A stretch of 64,000 bases of DNA from Paramacrobiotus metropolitanus. Its lineage: Eukaryota; Tardigrada; Eutardigrada; Parachela; Macrobiotidae. The translations under genes were made by a program, and so were the position numbers. The stretch is from contig NW_026570222.1 in assembly GCF_019649055.1 (NCBI RefSeq), positions 3,410,001 to 3,474,000 of the forward strand, written 5' to 3'. How positions within the stretch are numbered: the first letter of the stretch is position 1; every line of letters begins with the position of its first letter. The notes beneath the pieces were generated by a model. The model was given only the letters and a program-made list of their open reading frames with translations, ran no database searches and was not told the origin of the DNA. Of the stretch, positions 23,490 to 35,370 are shown one piece after another.

Positions 23490-23593
23490 AATAATAATTA
23501 CAGAATAAAGTCGTTAAGTCCCGTTAAACGGGTTGTCTGCTCTTGATGTAATAATAATAATAATAATAACAATAATAATTACAGAATAAAGTC
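23490..23593 (+). mobile_element. Extremely 5'-truncated LINE tail with target duplication
   Basis: The LINE 3' end (CGTTAAACGGGTTGTCTGCT with CTTGATG and a (TAA)n tail, about 23513-23570) is repeated here. It is flanked by a 23-bp direct repeat, AATAATAATTACAGAATAAA plus GTC, at 23490-23512 and 23571-23593. The layout fits target-primed reverse transcription of a dead-on-arrival copy of the same family as the element at 18880. Confidence 0.7.
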
Positions 23594-24049
23594 ATTTGCG
23601 AATACGAAACACGATGTAAAAATTGTAAAAAACGAAACCAAGAAACAATTTTTCTTGTTAGAATAAGATCCATACTATTTTATTATTTGACAAGAGCGCG
23701 GCTCTTACCTGCTGTACTTCGTAGTTCGTACCATGATTTCATCATTTTGATGACTGGATGATGATGCATATGTTCAAAACTTCAAATGTGTGACGTTTCG
23801 ATTGACAAGTTGGCGTGAAGACTGAAGTTGCCTATAGTCATTCATAATCAGTTTGTTGTTGTTTTCCGAGTTTCTCTTTTCTGTGTCAGATTTTCTGAGC
23901 TCGTATGATTATTTTTTATTCCTGATTTGCAGTTTCTAAAATCTTGACGGCGAAGCTTTTGTTTTTAGCAATAAATACCAGTGGAACCAGTGGTCTACCG
24001 TATAGCTTATTCACGTTTCTCACGATCGACAGTCGAAACGCTGGATGCT
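23594..24049. other. Upstream region of the kinase gene
   Basis: This is a non-coding stretch upstream of the first in-frame ATG of the kinase. The kinase frame is open from 23975. An acceptor-like TTTGTTTTTAG near 23960-23970 leaves open a non-coding or coding 5' exon upstream. Confidence 0.3.
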
Positions 24050-26293
24050 ATGGATGGCAATGGAAGAATCTTCGTTGTTGACGATCTCCACAACGACAAC
24101 GGCTTTTGCGAGGATGATGTTGAAGATCCCACGGACCCACAGCCATATCTCAAGAGCGCAGATCACACTCAGACTAACCATCATGTAAAGATCGTTGAGT
24201 TGCTTCCCGAGGACAAATTTCACACTAACCGAAGCATCATTGATCTGGCAAGCTTGGATCCTGTCGCTTACACTGCAACGGAACAGGGACTGGTTCCGCT
24301 GGACGAAACTGTCCCGGTGGCCGAAGATCTTATACAGCAGCCCTTGGCCGCGATTGGGGATATTGTAGCGATCCCGCCGGCTGTTCTGCAGAAAGTCTTG
24401 GCGGTGGAAGACGGTGAAAGGGATCTGCATCAGCGTGATGACATTGTTGCTCCTATTATCCACGGCTGCGTTACTCCCAGGTAATTTTGCAGTTCATTGA
24501 CATTTGACTGTCCAGTTTAATCTTTCAGTATCTGTTACGTTATAAACTTGTGATGGTTAATTATGGGTTTATTTGGTTATGATCTCGTCAGGTGCCTGGG
24601 ATTGACTAGCAGCATACGCTCGCCGTACAGTGCTTCATCATAAAAGCGTAAACATCTAGCGCATCCAGCATCACTCTGAAAACTGTTTGAGTTCTCTTTC
24701 GAAATGGCGGTTTTATCCTGTGTAGGCTGTGTATCACCCTTGTTAGGTACCTGTCCTGTTGTAAATAATTTGGGTATTTTCCTGTCATGTTGTAGAGTCT
24801 GGAAAATGCACTTGAGCAAACTAGATCTTTATATTCTTTGTGTATTGATTTGGTACGAGTAGTTCGTGTTCCCTTTGTTGTTTTCCTTGCAGAGTGTACG
24901 CGCAGTACCTACATACAAAATTAATGTTACAATCATGATACTAAACGTACTTGTAGTAACTAATTGTTAATTTGACATGTTTCAGGCTTTCCGTAAGCGA
25001 TGATGGGTTTATAAAATTGAAAAATTATAAAGTCTCCTTTGATGTTATTGGAGGTGGCACATTATCGGAAGTGCGAGCTGCCATTAACGTTATCGATGGG
25101 AAAAAATATGCTGTGAAGATATTCTCTAAAACGAAGCTGAAGAAAGTCAGCATGTTGAGAAGGTGAGCTGGGTTACGTGATGGCGGCTTGCCGATCGACT
25201 GTGCGTTTCGTAATTTTTTTTCTCTGTAGGAACTCACGGAATCCGGTGGAAGATGCATACAGAGAAGCTGCACTACTTCGCCGTTTAGACCATGAAAATG
25301 TTATAAAGCAAGTGCACTGTACTAACGAATTGTGCAATATTTTAATGGTTAAAAGTTTTGTATGCTCTGGTACATTATTGTTTATGATGCCCGTTTATCA
25401 CAACCGTTGATGCATGTGTTTATGTGTTTGAATGATGCGAAATTATTTTCTAAACCTCCCAGATTACTTAAGCTTTACAATATGAATTCATAGTTTATTT
25501 TGCAGGCTGTATGATTTCATCGATGATCCGGAAGATCAGAACATTTATATAGTGCTGGAATTTATGGATCGTGTGTTGATGGATATTCCTTCAAGTACGT
25601 AATGAACGCTTTATTGCCAATTACATCTTCATGAGAACCATAAGAACGCGGGCGCGTAATGAAGGCGTTTAGGCAGCTTTCGTCACGAAATAATGGACTG
25701 CGAGATATAACTGCGATAACATAGTTGAGCTTAATTGTTTTTTTAAAGGCTCTCTTTATTGTGTTTCAGCTTTTTATTATCAAGAGGAGGAAGCACGAAG
25801 ATACTTTATGCACATTAAAGAAGGCATCAAACATCTACATAGCTGTGGAATCGTTCATCGCGATCTGAAGCCGCAGAATCTTCTTGTATCAAGTAGCGAC
25901 ATCGTGAAAATTGCAGACTTCAATTTTTGCGATGAACTCGTACTGCAGGATGATGGTACAGAAGCCGTTTTATTAACTGCGGCCCAGGGGACGCCGGCGT
26001 TTACTGCACCGGAATGCCTGCTGCCTGATGAGCGGTACTGTGCTGGTCGTCCGTTGGATCTGTGGGGACTGGGTGCGACGCTGTATGTTCTCGTGACGGG
26101 AGAACTACCATTCAGGGCACTTTTGCTGCCGGAATTATTTGAATCGATTCTCAATGATCCAGTCGAGTTCCCGGAGAAGATCGCTCTGTCGGGGGAAATA
26201 AAGTCAGTCATTTTGCATCTGATGGAAAAGGACCCGAAGAAACGGTTAATTATGAGTGACCTTGAGCTGCTTCCTTGGCTTCGATTTGTTTGA
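24050..26293 (+). CDS. CaMKK-like Ser/Thr protein kinase
   Basis: Exons 24050-24480, 24986-25162, 25230-25307, 25506-25594 and 25770-26293 give 432 residues. The first 160 are acidic, unconserved and probably regulatory. The kinase domain follows. It has a loosened glycine loop (IGGGTLSEV, ~165), the ATP lysine in YAVKIF (~188), a CaMKK-type stretch NPVEDAYREAALLRRLDHEN, the catalytic loop HRDLKPQN (~288) and the activation-segment end GTPAFTAPE (~340). The order and inserts match CaMKK, the kinases that activate CaMKI/IV and AMPK. Two oddities stand out. The magnesium-binding DFG is DFN (25916-25924). The intron after 25307 starts with GC, and only that GC-AG choice keeps phase and alignment. 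No clear calmodulin-binding tail follows the kinase domain, which ends almost at the stop. The start is the first in-frame ATG. Confidence 0.85.
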
Positions 26294-27480
26294 TCGTTGC
26301 GGGCGTTTCCTTCTAAATTATTTAATCAGTTACCTGTGCTATTTTGGGTTGTTTGTGGGAAGTTGGGAGCTTATGGCTCCTGACTGCCAGCGGCTACGTA
26401 AACGCTGTCTCATCTTCTGTGTCATCTCGGAAATTTTCGTTTCTTTTGCAGTTGATTTCTCGATTTATTCAGTTACAGTATTTGATCTCCTTGTGGCTTG
26501 TGGCATACCAGTCTTTTATTTTGGTATGACCTTGGAAGTTAAGATTACGACTTTGACCAAAAGAAAGTTCCAAAGAATGATTGAAAGTGTGCTGTCGATC
26601 AGTCGATGTAGCTCGTGGACTGAATATTGGAATACAGAAAAGAATCTATGAAATCTGCCTGCTTGTGCTGTTAGCTCGTAATTTGATCTGAGTCAACAGT
26701 GCATACTATAATTCAACAATCTGGCTGCTTTTTTCATTTACGGATTATAAAGAGTGTTCTGCGGACGGGTTCCCATTGAATTTACGAGTAAAGGAACTTT
26801 AAGGAAGTGATACCCGTGGCTATACCATGGCCTTGGCTATACTGCTGCTATAGCGTACACCGCACGGTACCCGGCGGCCGGCCCTCAAAACAAAAGGAAG
26901 TGGTTCTCAAATTTTCCGTCAGCCCTTATCGTACGTGCCCTGTTACCGCGGGGTATACTAAGTAATAAGTATTATATTCATGTGTAAGGGCGTTTCCTCA
27001 ACTTTCCAGACGGTATTTTTGATACTTGTGCAATACTTCTGGAGCTAAGTAATTAATTTCAGTATCGAAATAAAGCTTTTTGTGCCCATTTATGATCTTT
27101 AAATTTTCCAACTACTTTTAATAATTAATTTTCAAACTACTTATATTAATTATCAAACTACTTTTTCTCATAATAATTATAGTATGAAAAGCAAATAGCA
27201 AACCGCGCAGTGGCGCGCCCGTGCGGTGCGTAATACCCACTGCGCAGGGCACAGGGCATTCTGTTAAGTACTCGTACTCATTTGTTCTTGCCACAGACAG
27301 GATTCGAAAATAATTATAGAAAATCGGATGCGAAAATCGAAATGGATGGATTCGAAATTAGCCTCGAACTTTCGCTTAAATCCGTTTTCTCGAAAAGGCG
27401 ATAGAAAATTTCGATCAACTTCGAAATTCTGAAGTTTGTCTACACTGCTCATTCAGCCTCATCTATTCCACGGAACCATC
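26294..27480. other. Intergenic spacer with GC-rich islets
   Basis: No gene is supported. A GC-rich patch at about 26855-26885 and another at 27195-27255 stand out. The second contains CGCGCAGTGG and, inverted, CCACTGCGCAG. At 27115-27175 an AACTACTTTTAATTAATTTTC-like phrase repeats about three times. Open frames just after the kinase stop look like chance. Confidence 0.35.
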
Positions 27481-29434
27481 ATGTCCATCCAGGAGAAGAT
27501 CATTAATCAAAATCCCGTCTCGTTTCTCTACGAATTCACCACAAAAAACAAGTATCCCGCTCCAGTTTTTACAGACGAAGGAGCATGCGGGGAGTTCCGC
27601 AACTTTCAGTGCACGGTGCGCCTGGAGAAGCCACCGATTGTTGCCTGTGGTTCAGCAAGAACCAAAGTGCTTGCCAAACGAGAAGCGGCTCGCAAGGCTG
27701 TCGAGCAAATCTGCCCGAGTTTCAGTGGAGAAAGCGAGCCACAACCAGCTATCGGGAACGGGAATTCTGCTGTCCTCGGGTAAGTAACCATTAATGATTA
27801 ATCCAATTCATCCTTTACTTATGCAATGGTGGACGTGTGAAGAAAGTTTTCGCCAGAATGAAGTTTTCCATAACGGATTCTTTGAGTACACATAGGTTAC
27901 GGTGTATTTACAAAAAAATTTTAAAAAAGCTTGGGTTATACGTTACAGACACGTGCACCAATAAGCAGAAACGTGTCACATAACTGATAGCGAATGTTTT
28001 TCGAAAGCCTTCCTTTGAGTTTAAATACAGTAATGCGTGCTGCGGCCTGGTAAGCTTCATTAAAACTTGATAGATTTAATATTTTATTTAATCTTTACAG
28101 GAAGCGAAAAGAACAGGAAGAGCAACAGGAATTTCCGAGATTAAACACGATTAATCCTCAAGAGACGTACGTGGTGTGAATTTGTGAACCGCTTGGTTGT
28201 CCTACGAGCTGCTCGTTTTGTAACTGCCAAGTAGTGGGTATATATTTCACTTGTTCGTAGGATTGTTAATCTGCTGCGTGATGTAAAGTGGCCCGATAGG
28301 ACCTTTAGTGACCCAATGTCCACACTGGATGGAACTTTCAAGATAATTGTCCGCGCTGGTCCACCAGAAGATATGAATAAATTCTGTGGAAAAGGCGTTG
28401 CCATGAACATTATGGAGGCGAAGAAGAGCGCCTGTTGTGATTTGTACCAGGCGCTGGAGCGCGATTACCACTTTTTGGCGCTGTGGTATTCAATCAAGTC
28501 GCCATCTCACCCTGTTAACAAGGTACAGTACATAAGATCGCAAATTTACTGCCATCTGCATCTTGTTAAATGGGCGCTTTCATTCAAGTTAAATAATTCC
28601 TTCAGCAAGATTTTGATTTCTGCTGTCTTTTGTACGAGCATAAGTTATGAGCAGTTTTGCGCTGTGCCCCATTAAGCGCCGATTAAGCATTCAGTGTCAA
28701 TCTCACTTGACAGTATGCAGTCGAAATTGAAAAAAAACTGTTGTATTTCATAATTTTGTGTAGCGTGTGGCATGTATTTGGAATTGTGCTTCGCCTTTTT
28801 TGAAAGTGAAACAGTTTAAACTATTCGATTTTACGGTTTTTAAGCTCAGGTGATGTCAGTTAGAAAGGTATTCTTTCAGCTTTAGATTCCGACATTCGTA
28901 TTCGAGCAGTGAGCTTTGGTTTACATCCACGTTTCCTCTTTGTAGAAATTGAAAGCCAAGGTGGCGGAAATGATTAGCACATCGGACATTGGCCTGAAGG
29001 GTGATGTTAACGAAGACTCTGCAGCCCAAACGCCGTTTGAGGACTTGAAACTACGTATTGTGGCCATATTGCGCAAAATGAAGCAAGCAAAATCTCCCAA
29101 CGAAAATGCAGATGTAGCGGTCATGGATTTCATGCCGCTTTCGGATCTGTTGGAAAAAGTCGCTGCCCAGTTGATAGAACTGGATCTGAAAGTGCACTTT
29201 AGCAGAGCAGACGAAAAGACTTTAAATGGCGTTTCTGATGAAGATAGCTGTGAGGCGGTGGAATTGCAACTTCATTGGAAGGAAACAGGGTCAGGAGCAC
29301 AGCGTGGATATCCTCGGGAATTGTCGTTCGATGGAACTGGACAAACGTGGAAAGAGGCAGCCAATAATGCGGCCGACAGGTGCTTCGGATTTTTGGACGT
29401 ATCGGAAGAAGATACCCAGGTCGTTCAGGGCTGA
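27481..29434 (+). CDS. Double-stranded RNA-binding-domain protein
   Basis: Exons 27481-27779, 28101-28166, 28261-28522 and 28946-29434 join in phase to give 371 residues. Residues about 10-75 form a dsRBD: NPVSFLYEFTTKNKYPAP at the start, a central strand region around FQCTVRLEKPPIVACGSART, and the basic helix KVLAKREAARKAVEQI. After a Glu/Gln-rich linker, a middle region ends in EAKKSACCDLYQAL, like the second helix of a degenerate dsRBD. The C-terminal 90 residues (from MPLSDLLEKVAAQLI to AANNAADRCFGFLD) look like a third degenerate copy. A three-dsRBD layout recalls TARBP2/PRKRA/loquacious partners of Dicer, but that assignment is tentative. It is probably cytosolic, with no catalytic domain. 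The start is the first in-frame ATG. Confidence 0.8.
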
Positions 29435-29958
29435 TTGGTTCATTTTTAATTTATATTTTTCCAATGTTTTATACCCGAACAATGCTGTTGCATTGATAGT
29501 AGTTTTGTTGATCTTCTTCCGATGCTTATATTGTTTTTGAAATAGCTTTATTGCCGTGTAAATGTGTTTAAACTGTGACTTGCGTCTTCAACGTTTGTAC
29601 TCCTACTCTACTACAATATACTATTTTCTGTGTTGTAAACGGAATTCTGAAACTTTGTCCCGCTTTTCTTTCTATGGACGGTTGCACCTGTACCAGTAAA
29701 TATTGTTATTGTGGTCTGATTGTTGGTATTAATAGATAAGTAGAACTAAATTAAATGTTGATAATTGAAAGTTTAATGATCATCATTAATGATAACAGAA
29801 TACTGTATGTCTCCAGTTGACAATTAGAACAGCTTAACCGTCATTCATCACAGACGAATGCCGAAGTCAATACAAACGGCAAATTGTGTTTGAATAATTT
29901 TGCATGGTTCAAAATACCCGACTAGTACTTTATTCCTAGATCAGCAACTTTTGTTTCA
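29435..29958. other. Convergent 3' ends
   Basis: This region holds the 3' UTRs of the dsRBD gene (+) and the SLC26 gene (-). No gene was seen. The SLC26 poly(A) signal is at its right edge. Confidence 0.4.
29929..29934 (-). promoter_or_regulatory. Poly(A) signal of the SLC26 gene
   Basis: AATAAA on the minus strand lies 25 nt after the SLC26 stop codon, a good distance for a short 3' UTR. Confidence 0.6.
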
Positions 29959-32900
29959 TCAAGGATTGTGACCACGAGTGACTGTAGTTCCATTTCCGGC
30001 TTGAGGATGAGGCAGTGGTTCCGATGCCGGTTCGCTGTACCATCGTTGCAAACGTGACGCATGGACGCTCGAATTAGGAATTTCTACCAACGAAGTTTTC
30101 GGCTTGGCTTTCTTTCGATGGTTTGCAGTTGCGACGAAAACTTCATCGGTTTCATTATTACTGGAGTTTTCTTCGTCGTCTTGCAGATGCTCCGATGAAG
30201 GATATGAAATCTACTCAATAAAAATCCCGTTATACAGGAACAGCAGCAACAACGCGCAAGTTCAGATAAGTCATAATTATGACAACAATTAGGTATGATT
30301 ATAATAGATCTCAATAGGTATTTACAGCGTGTTCCTGGACAGCTTGCATGATGGCGTCGTGAATGGAAACAAATATGTGATCAACGTTCAGCTGGGGTGT
30401 GAATCCAGATAATGCCAAAGATTCTCGCATGTTCGCTACAACGAAAATAAACAAAAAGTAACGTTTATTAATCAGTTTAAGTAGAGATTCTACCGATTTT
30501 GACCTCTTTTGACTGATCTCGCTGGCGCAGTGCGTGTCCTTGTGCTGCATGATAACTATGCGTTGCACCAAACACTACTCTATGATACTTTCACTACATA
30601 CATTAGAAGTTTGAACTCGGTTTGGCTATTTCAAAGTTACTGATTTAAAGTCGTTATTTTGCGGACGCAATAATATATAGTGGAATTCCCACTACATAAT
30701 GAGAAAGCGGTCAACGCGTGATAGTAAACGAATAAGAACACTAATACCTTTACAGGATGCGAGGAATAAAGATATCTTTGCATCGCTGCACTCCGCCGCC
30801 AACTGATTAATCGCCGCAATTCCGTTAACATCCACGAAACATACACTAGAACAGTCGACGATTAGGTGGGTTAACGGCTCAACTGGAGCCAGGTCCATTG
30901 TCAACGTGGCGGCATCGACCCGGCCGCCGCGTTCCGGTGCACTGAAGGGAGTGTACTGGATGTCCTGGGAGGGGTGATTGTCGTACAGGGTGGTGGCGTG
31001 GGAAACGGTATGCATTTCAATGTCATGATCATTCGTGGAGCCGGACTCCACGAAGCCCTTGTAGCTGGCAGTTGAGCCCTGTCGGCTGCGCGCTTCCCTT
31101 TTCGACGGACGAGCTCTGTACTTGCCTAATTTAGCGCTATGGTGAATCTTATCAAGGAAGTATTCGCAGTTCGCAAAATAGAGCGGCGCTTCAAAGCGAA
31201 TAATCTTGCAGCCAGGAACTTCCACTGCCTAAAATTTTTGTTGGAACGCACTTATAATTTAATTGAATGTTTTATAAGGCGCTTTCAATTCCGGAGCAGG
31301 AGAATGAAAGACCGCGGCGGTTAGCTTACGAACTATGCTCTAGAGAATATACGTATAAGTAATACCGATTTGTACACATCGATTCGTTTGTAGATCTCCG
31401 TGCCCAGTGCTCTTCCAAGAACAGAAACGTCCGGTCTCTTAAAAAGCATTAGTTGGTAAGTGACTCCCTTTTTGTGCCATCGTTCCGCATGGTACATACG
31501 CAAACTTAAGCAGGATTATCTCAAATCGTACATACCTGGGTGCGGAATACTACGGTCAACAGACTCCACCCCACAGCAATGCCCAGACCCAAATCTATGT
31601 CCGTCAACAGCACACCGCCAAGGGTCACAACAAACACCGACTGCAAAAACATCAGGGTTTATAATCATAAACCAGATGCGATATTATTGTTAATTATGAC
31701 TGAAGATGTACAGTATCGATGGCAGAAACTCGCGAAAGTTTCCTTAATTCCATGATCTGCTTGAGTAAACCAATTAAGGCCACGACGATCACACATCCTA
31801 AACAGGCTTTCGGCAGCGGTTCCAGTAGACGCCCAAGTGCTAAGAGGACAATCAGGACGAACACTGTGGATATGACACTGACAATCTGCAAACATTATTA
31901 ATTGAAGCCTATAAGAATTAATTTGCACATCTCGATGCTTATACGCAAAGTCATTCTAGCAATTCCCGCAAAAGAGAATTAATTACCTGTGTTTTCCCTC
32001 CGATGGATGTCTGCACCGCTGTTCGTCCCAGTGATCCCGTTGACGGGATACACTGGAAGAAGCCAGCAAAAATGTTGCTGAACCCCATTGCTCGCAACTC
32101 TTGATTGGCATCGATGCTATATTTGTATTTATTCGAGAACAGCTTAGTCAACGATAAGGTGATGGCGAAGCTGACAATCGCTATTGCAAAACCTATTTAA
32201 AAACAATGTTTCCGGTAATCACATGCATATATAAAACCTGTATGTAAGTGGATCACTCACTATCAAGCGCAAAAGCTGGAAGAATCGAAAGGTCAGGAAG
32301 CCTTGGTGCCGGAAGCCCAAGAGGAATGTGACCCAAAATATCCACTCCATAAGCAGTACCCAGGCTCATAAGGTATGATGCAAGAGCTCCGAAAACAACC
32401 TGGATGACGTACCACACGACAGTTGTGCGCGTTCAGTTTTATGTAAATATTAGTATCATATGCGCGCACAATACATTTATGCATTTTAAATGCATGCACA
32501 GCGAAGTTGTTGACCTGCTACTGACCACAACCAGTTCCGATGGAAATGGTATTTTTACGGGCAGCCGTGACTGTATCCAGTTGTTTTCGTTAATTAAAAA
32601 TTTCGCCGATAAAAGGATGACCAGACAAATGATGGATATGACGAGAGTTGGGATGTGGGTTTCTTTGATAAGTTTAAAGAAATCGATGTATGCCTGCAGG
32701 GAGATTCAGAAGCTGTATTTAATTTAATTTTGGCATTTCGCATTGATATTAGTTGATAAGTTCTTACATAAACGAGCTTTAATGCTCCAGAATATTCCTT
32801 CAGCTTTCGTAATCCAAAAATTGAACTACAAACATTCACCACTTTAATTAATTATGTCAAGAGCCTTATGGCTAATACTGTATATGCAGAGTACTTGCCT

Positions 32901-35370
32901 ACGTACCGTAACTGACTGGTGAACACATGAAATGCCGCTCCCGTAGTAAATCTGCGAACATGTAATAATGATGCCATGTGGGCATTCCAGTTTACACAAA
33001 TACCAATATAGGTGTGGAATATGAACTATAACTTATGAGAAAAGGGATTAAGGAACAATAAATTTTAGCACAATATGCGTGAAGCCATTGTGAACATATC
33101 TCAGAGTAATTTTCGACATGAAAATTTCTTAAAGATTATCTATGGATAATTACCCTTTCACGAGTTGATCGGAAAGGTATATGCTGAGATAGCCTAATCC
33201 AAGTATCCCCATGATCAGCTACAATAAAACGGGTTGCATAATTATGTTACTTAATTTTTAACTACAACGTTTAACTACGTGCAGAGTATTTACAAGTACT
33301 CTGAAATGCAAAGTCCATAATTGTGCATTGAGAGAGAAACCGTTACTTTGTTTTATTTTAATTGTAATAAGAAGTTACGATTATATATTTTCACAGTCAC
33401 AAAATGTGGTCGAAGATGACTGCAAAATAATTTTTGCAAGCTACATACTTTCACAGCAACGATACGATAAATGCTTGCTACCTGCCAAATTCCAACAGTT
33501 ACTGTGAGAGCCACCAGCACGGTTATTCGCAATTCCAGGTTGGCATCCAAATCGCCTGGATTTGTGACCTCCACCGTTTGGAGCTGTGTCATGTTGGAGG
33601 TGATTGAGTGAAGCAGCTCAGAATTACTTCCGGCCAGTGCATAGCGTTGGACAACCTTGCTATGCAAAAGCAAGAAAGCTTTTTTTTAAATTGACTTAAT
33701 TTTTTAAAGGGTCGAGAATCGAGATCTTTTATATATCTAATCACTGAAATCCGGTAACCTGGCTCCGTCGTAAAAATTTTTTTAGATTTTGTATACGAGT
33801 ATAGACAGTTTGTTCTCTATGTATATTACTGCTAATAACTATACAGTACACAGTCAAATAAATCCAGCCAAGTCAAAATCAAATGTTGTAAACGTGGCAT
33901 AATTACTGCGCCAATTGTATCCCACCTTGTCATTATCGATGCAATGGCGAATGTTCCTGCGAACAGAAATTTAGATCACGAAAAAAGGTCATAGTATTAT
34001 AGCATGAGTTATACTAGTACAATACTTGGGCAGTGCTGTCTGTACTCTTATACGAATTACGGGTTGGCTTTGCAAAGATTTTACAAGAAAGCTTACCGAA
34101 GGAAACATGCCTGGAAGTGCACATAACGGTGTATAACAAAGCTGGAAAAAAACTGGTGTAGAGACCATAAACTGCCGGTAATGCCGCCAGCAATCCATAC
34201 GCCATGCCTGCATGAGAATTTATTAAGTACTCGTACCTCCGTATGCGATACTGTTGAGTATTCAGCACTTGCTCAAACATTGTTTACCGATATTAACGAC
34301 TTTAATTAATAACGTGAATCAAGTAAAAACACCAATAAATCAGGTGTTGCAACCAACTTGAGTTCATATGATGGGGTCTTCAAAATTGTCATTTTTTGCC
34401 TTTCAATGGGCAAGTGGTCACAACTGACAATTCAGAAAAGGCATTTCTATTAGTGTCCGCGCTACAGTGCTTACTGATTAGTACAATACTGTAGTGGCTT
34501 GGTTGCAACATCAATGCAAAACATGACAAAATGCATAATAAAAAAAGACTGATTGCAAAAATTTTAAATCTCTAAATGAAAATGATCATCGCTCGCGTAT
34601 GCTCGGTAGTGAAAAGCTGTGCTGAGGTTTCAGTGTAACCTACCTTGTGGAATATTCATAACTCCGACGGTGAAACCTATAAAACCGGCATCTTTGTTGC
34701 ACATGCTGGAGACAAAATCCAAAAAAATTTTTGGGTACGTTAAGTTTCCAGTGGGAAGAAAAAATATGCATTTGTCAGAAACAAATTACGTATACTTCAG
34801 TAGTGAAACTTGAAAAATGCATTTGTCTGAGACAAATTATGTATAGTGATAACATTCGTACCAGCAATACTGTCCTGCAGTAGATCTTGTCGGACATTGT
34901 ATTTTGGTAGCCACTTCAAGATCGGGAACGTGTTGACGAAGAATCGCACCAGCAGTCGGAAAACGTTGGGTTGCCAGTGTTGGACTTTGTACGCTTGATG
35001 GCTGATGTAGCGCTTCAGTTTATCCCAGGGACTGGTCGGAGTGCCGTGTTCGCCAAATTCCTGACTGCTGTCAAATCTGCAAGATGGCATATCCCAGGAC
35101 TGGTCGGAGTGCCGTGTTCGCCAAATTCCTGACTGCTGTCAAATCTGCAAGCAATCGATGGCATATAATGATATACCCAGGAGTACACGATATGTCAGGA
35201 CAATATCGCGTTTTCATTCTTTTTTCACGCAGTTGTATTGCATACTTGTAACTGGCGGAATTGCGCTTACTTGTCTTGACTGAAGATGGGACGACGAAGA
35301 ACAATACTTTTCCGCAGATTTCCGGCATTTGACCGCCGTTGGTATGCGCTGCTAGCTGCAGATATCGTTC
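29959..35370 (-). CDS. SLC26-family anion transporter (SulP/STAS), 5' exon not located
   Basis: Eighteen minus-strand exons give 846 residues: 35271-35370, 34862-35076, 34644-34676, 34097-34207, 33926-33956, 33482-33659, 33154-33218, 32907-32951, 32768-32825, 32526-32693, 32261-32399, 31987-32192, 31712-31885, 31536-31640, 31366-31437, 30748-31228, 30326-30435, 29959-30210. Landmarks are [10 protein letters not shown] at the N-terminus; [32 protein letters not shown] and [11 protein letters not shown]-like text in the early membrane helices; and [18 protein letters not shown] in the core. The C-terminal STAS domain shows [20 protein letters not shown] and [18 protein letters not shown], with a long Ser/Arg-rich insertion between them. 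These proteins exchange chloride, bicarbonate, sulphate or oxalate at the plasma membrane. The N-terminal start exon, ending in phase 1, could not be placed between 35371 and about 36400. An ATG exon ending GTAAGT near 36344-36370 has the wrong phase. Confidence 0.92.
35021..35163. repeat. ~70-bp tandem duplication across a splice acceptor
   Basis: The block from TATCCCAGG through CAAATCTGCAAG to ATGGCA is present twice, at 35021-35089 and 35090-35163, with only a one-base indel and a short tail difference. It contains the 3' splice site and first codons of SLC26 exon 2, so two identical acceptor sites exist, at 35076 and 35144. Using the upstream one would shift the frame because of the missing base. 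Confidence 0.85.
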
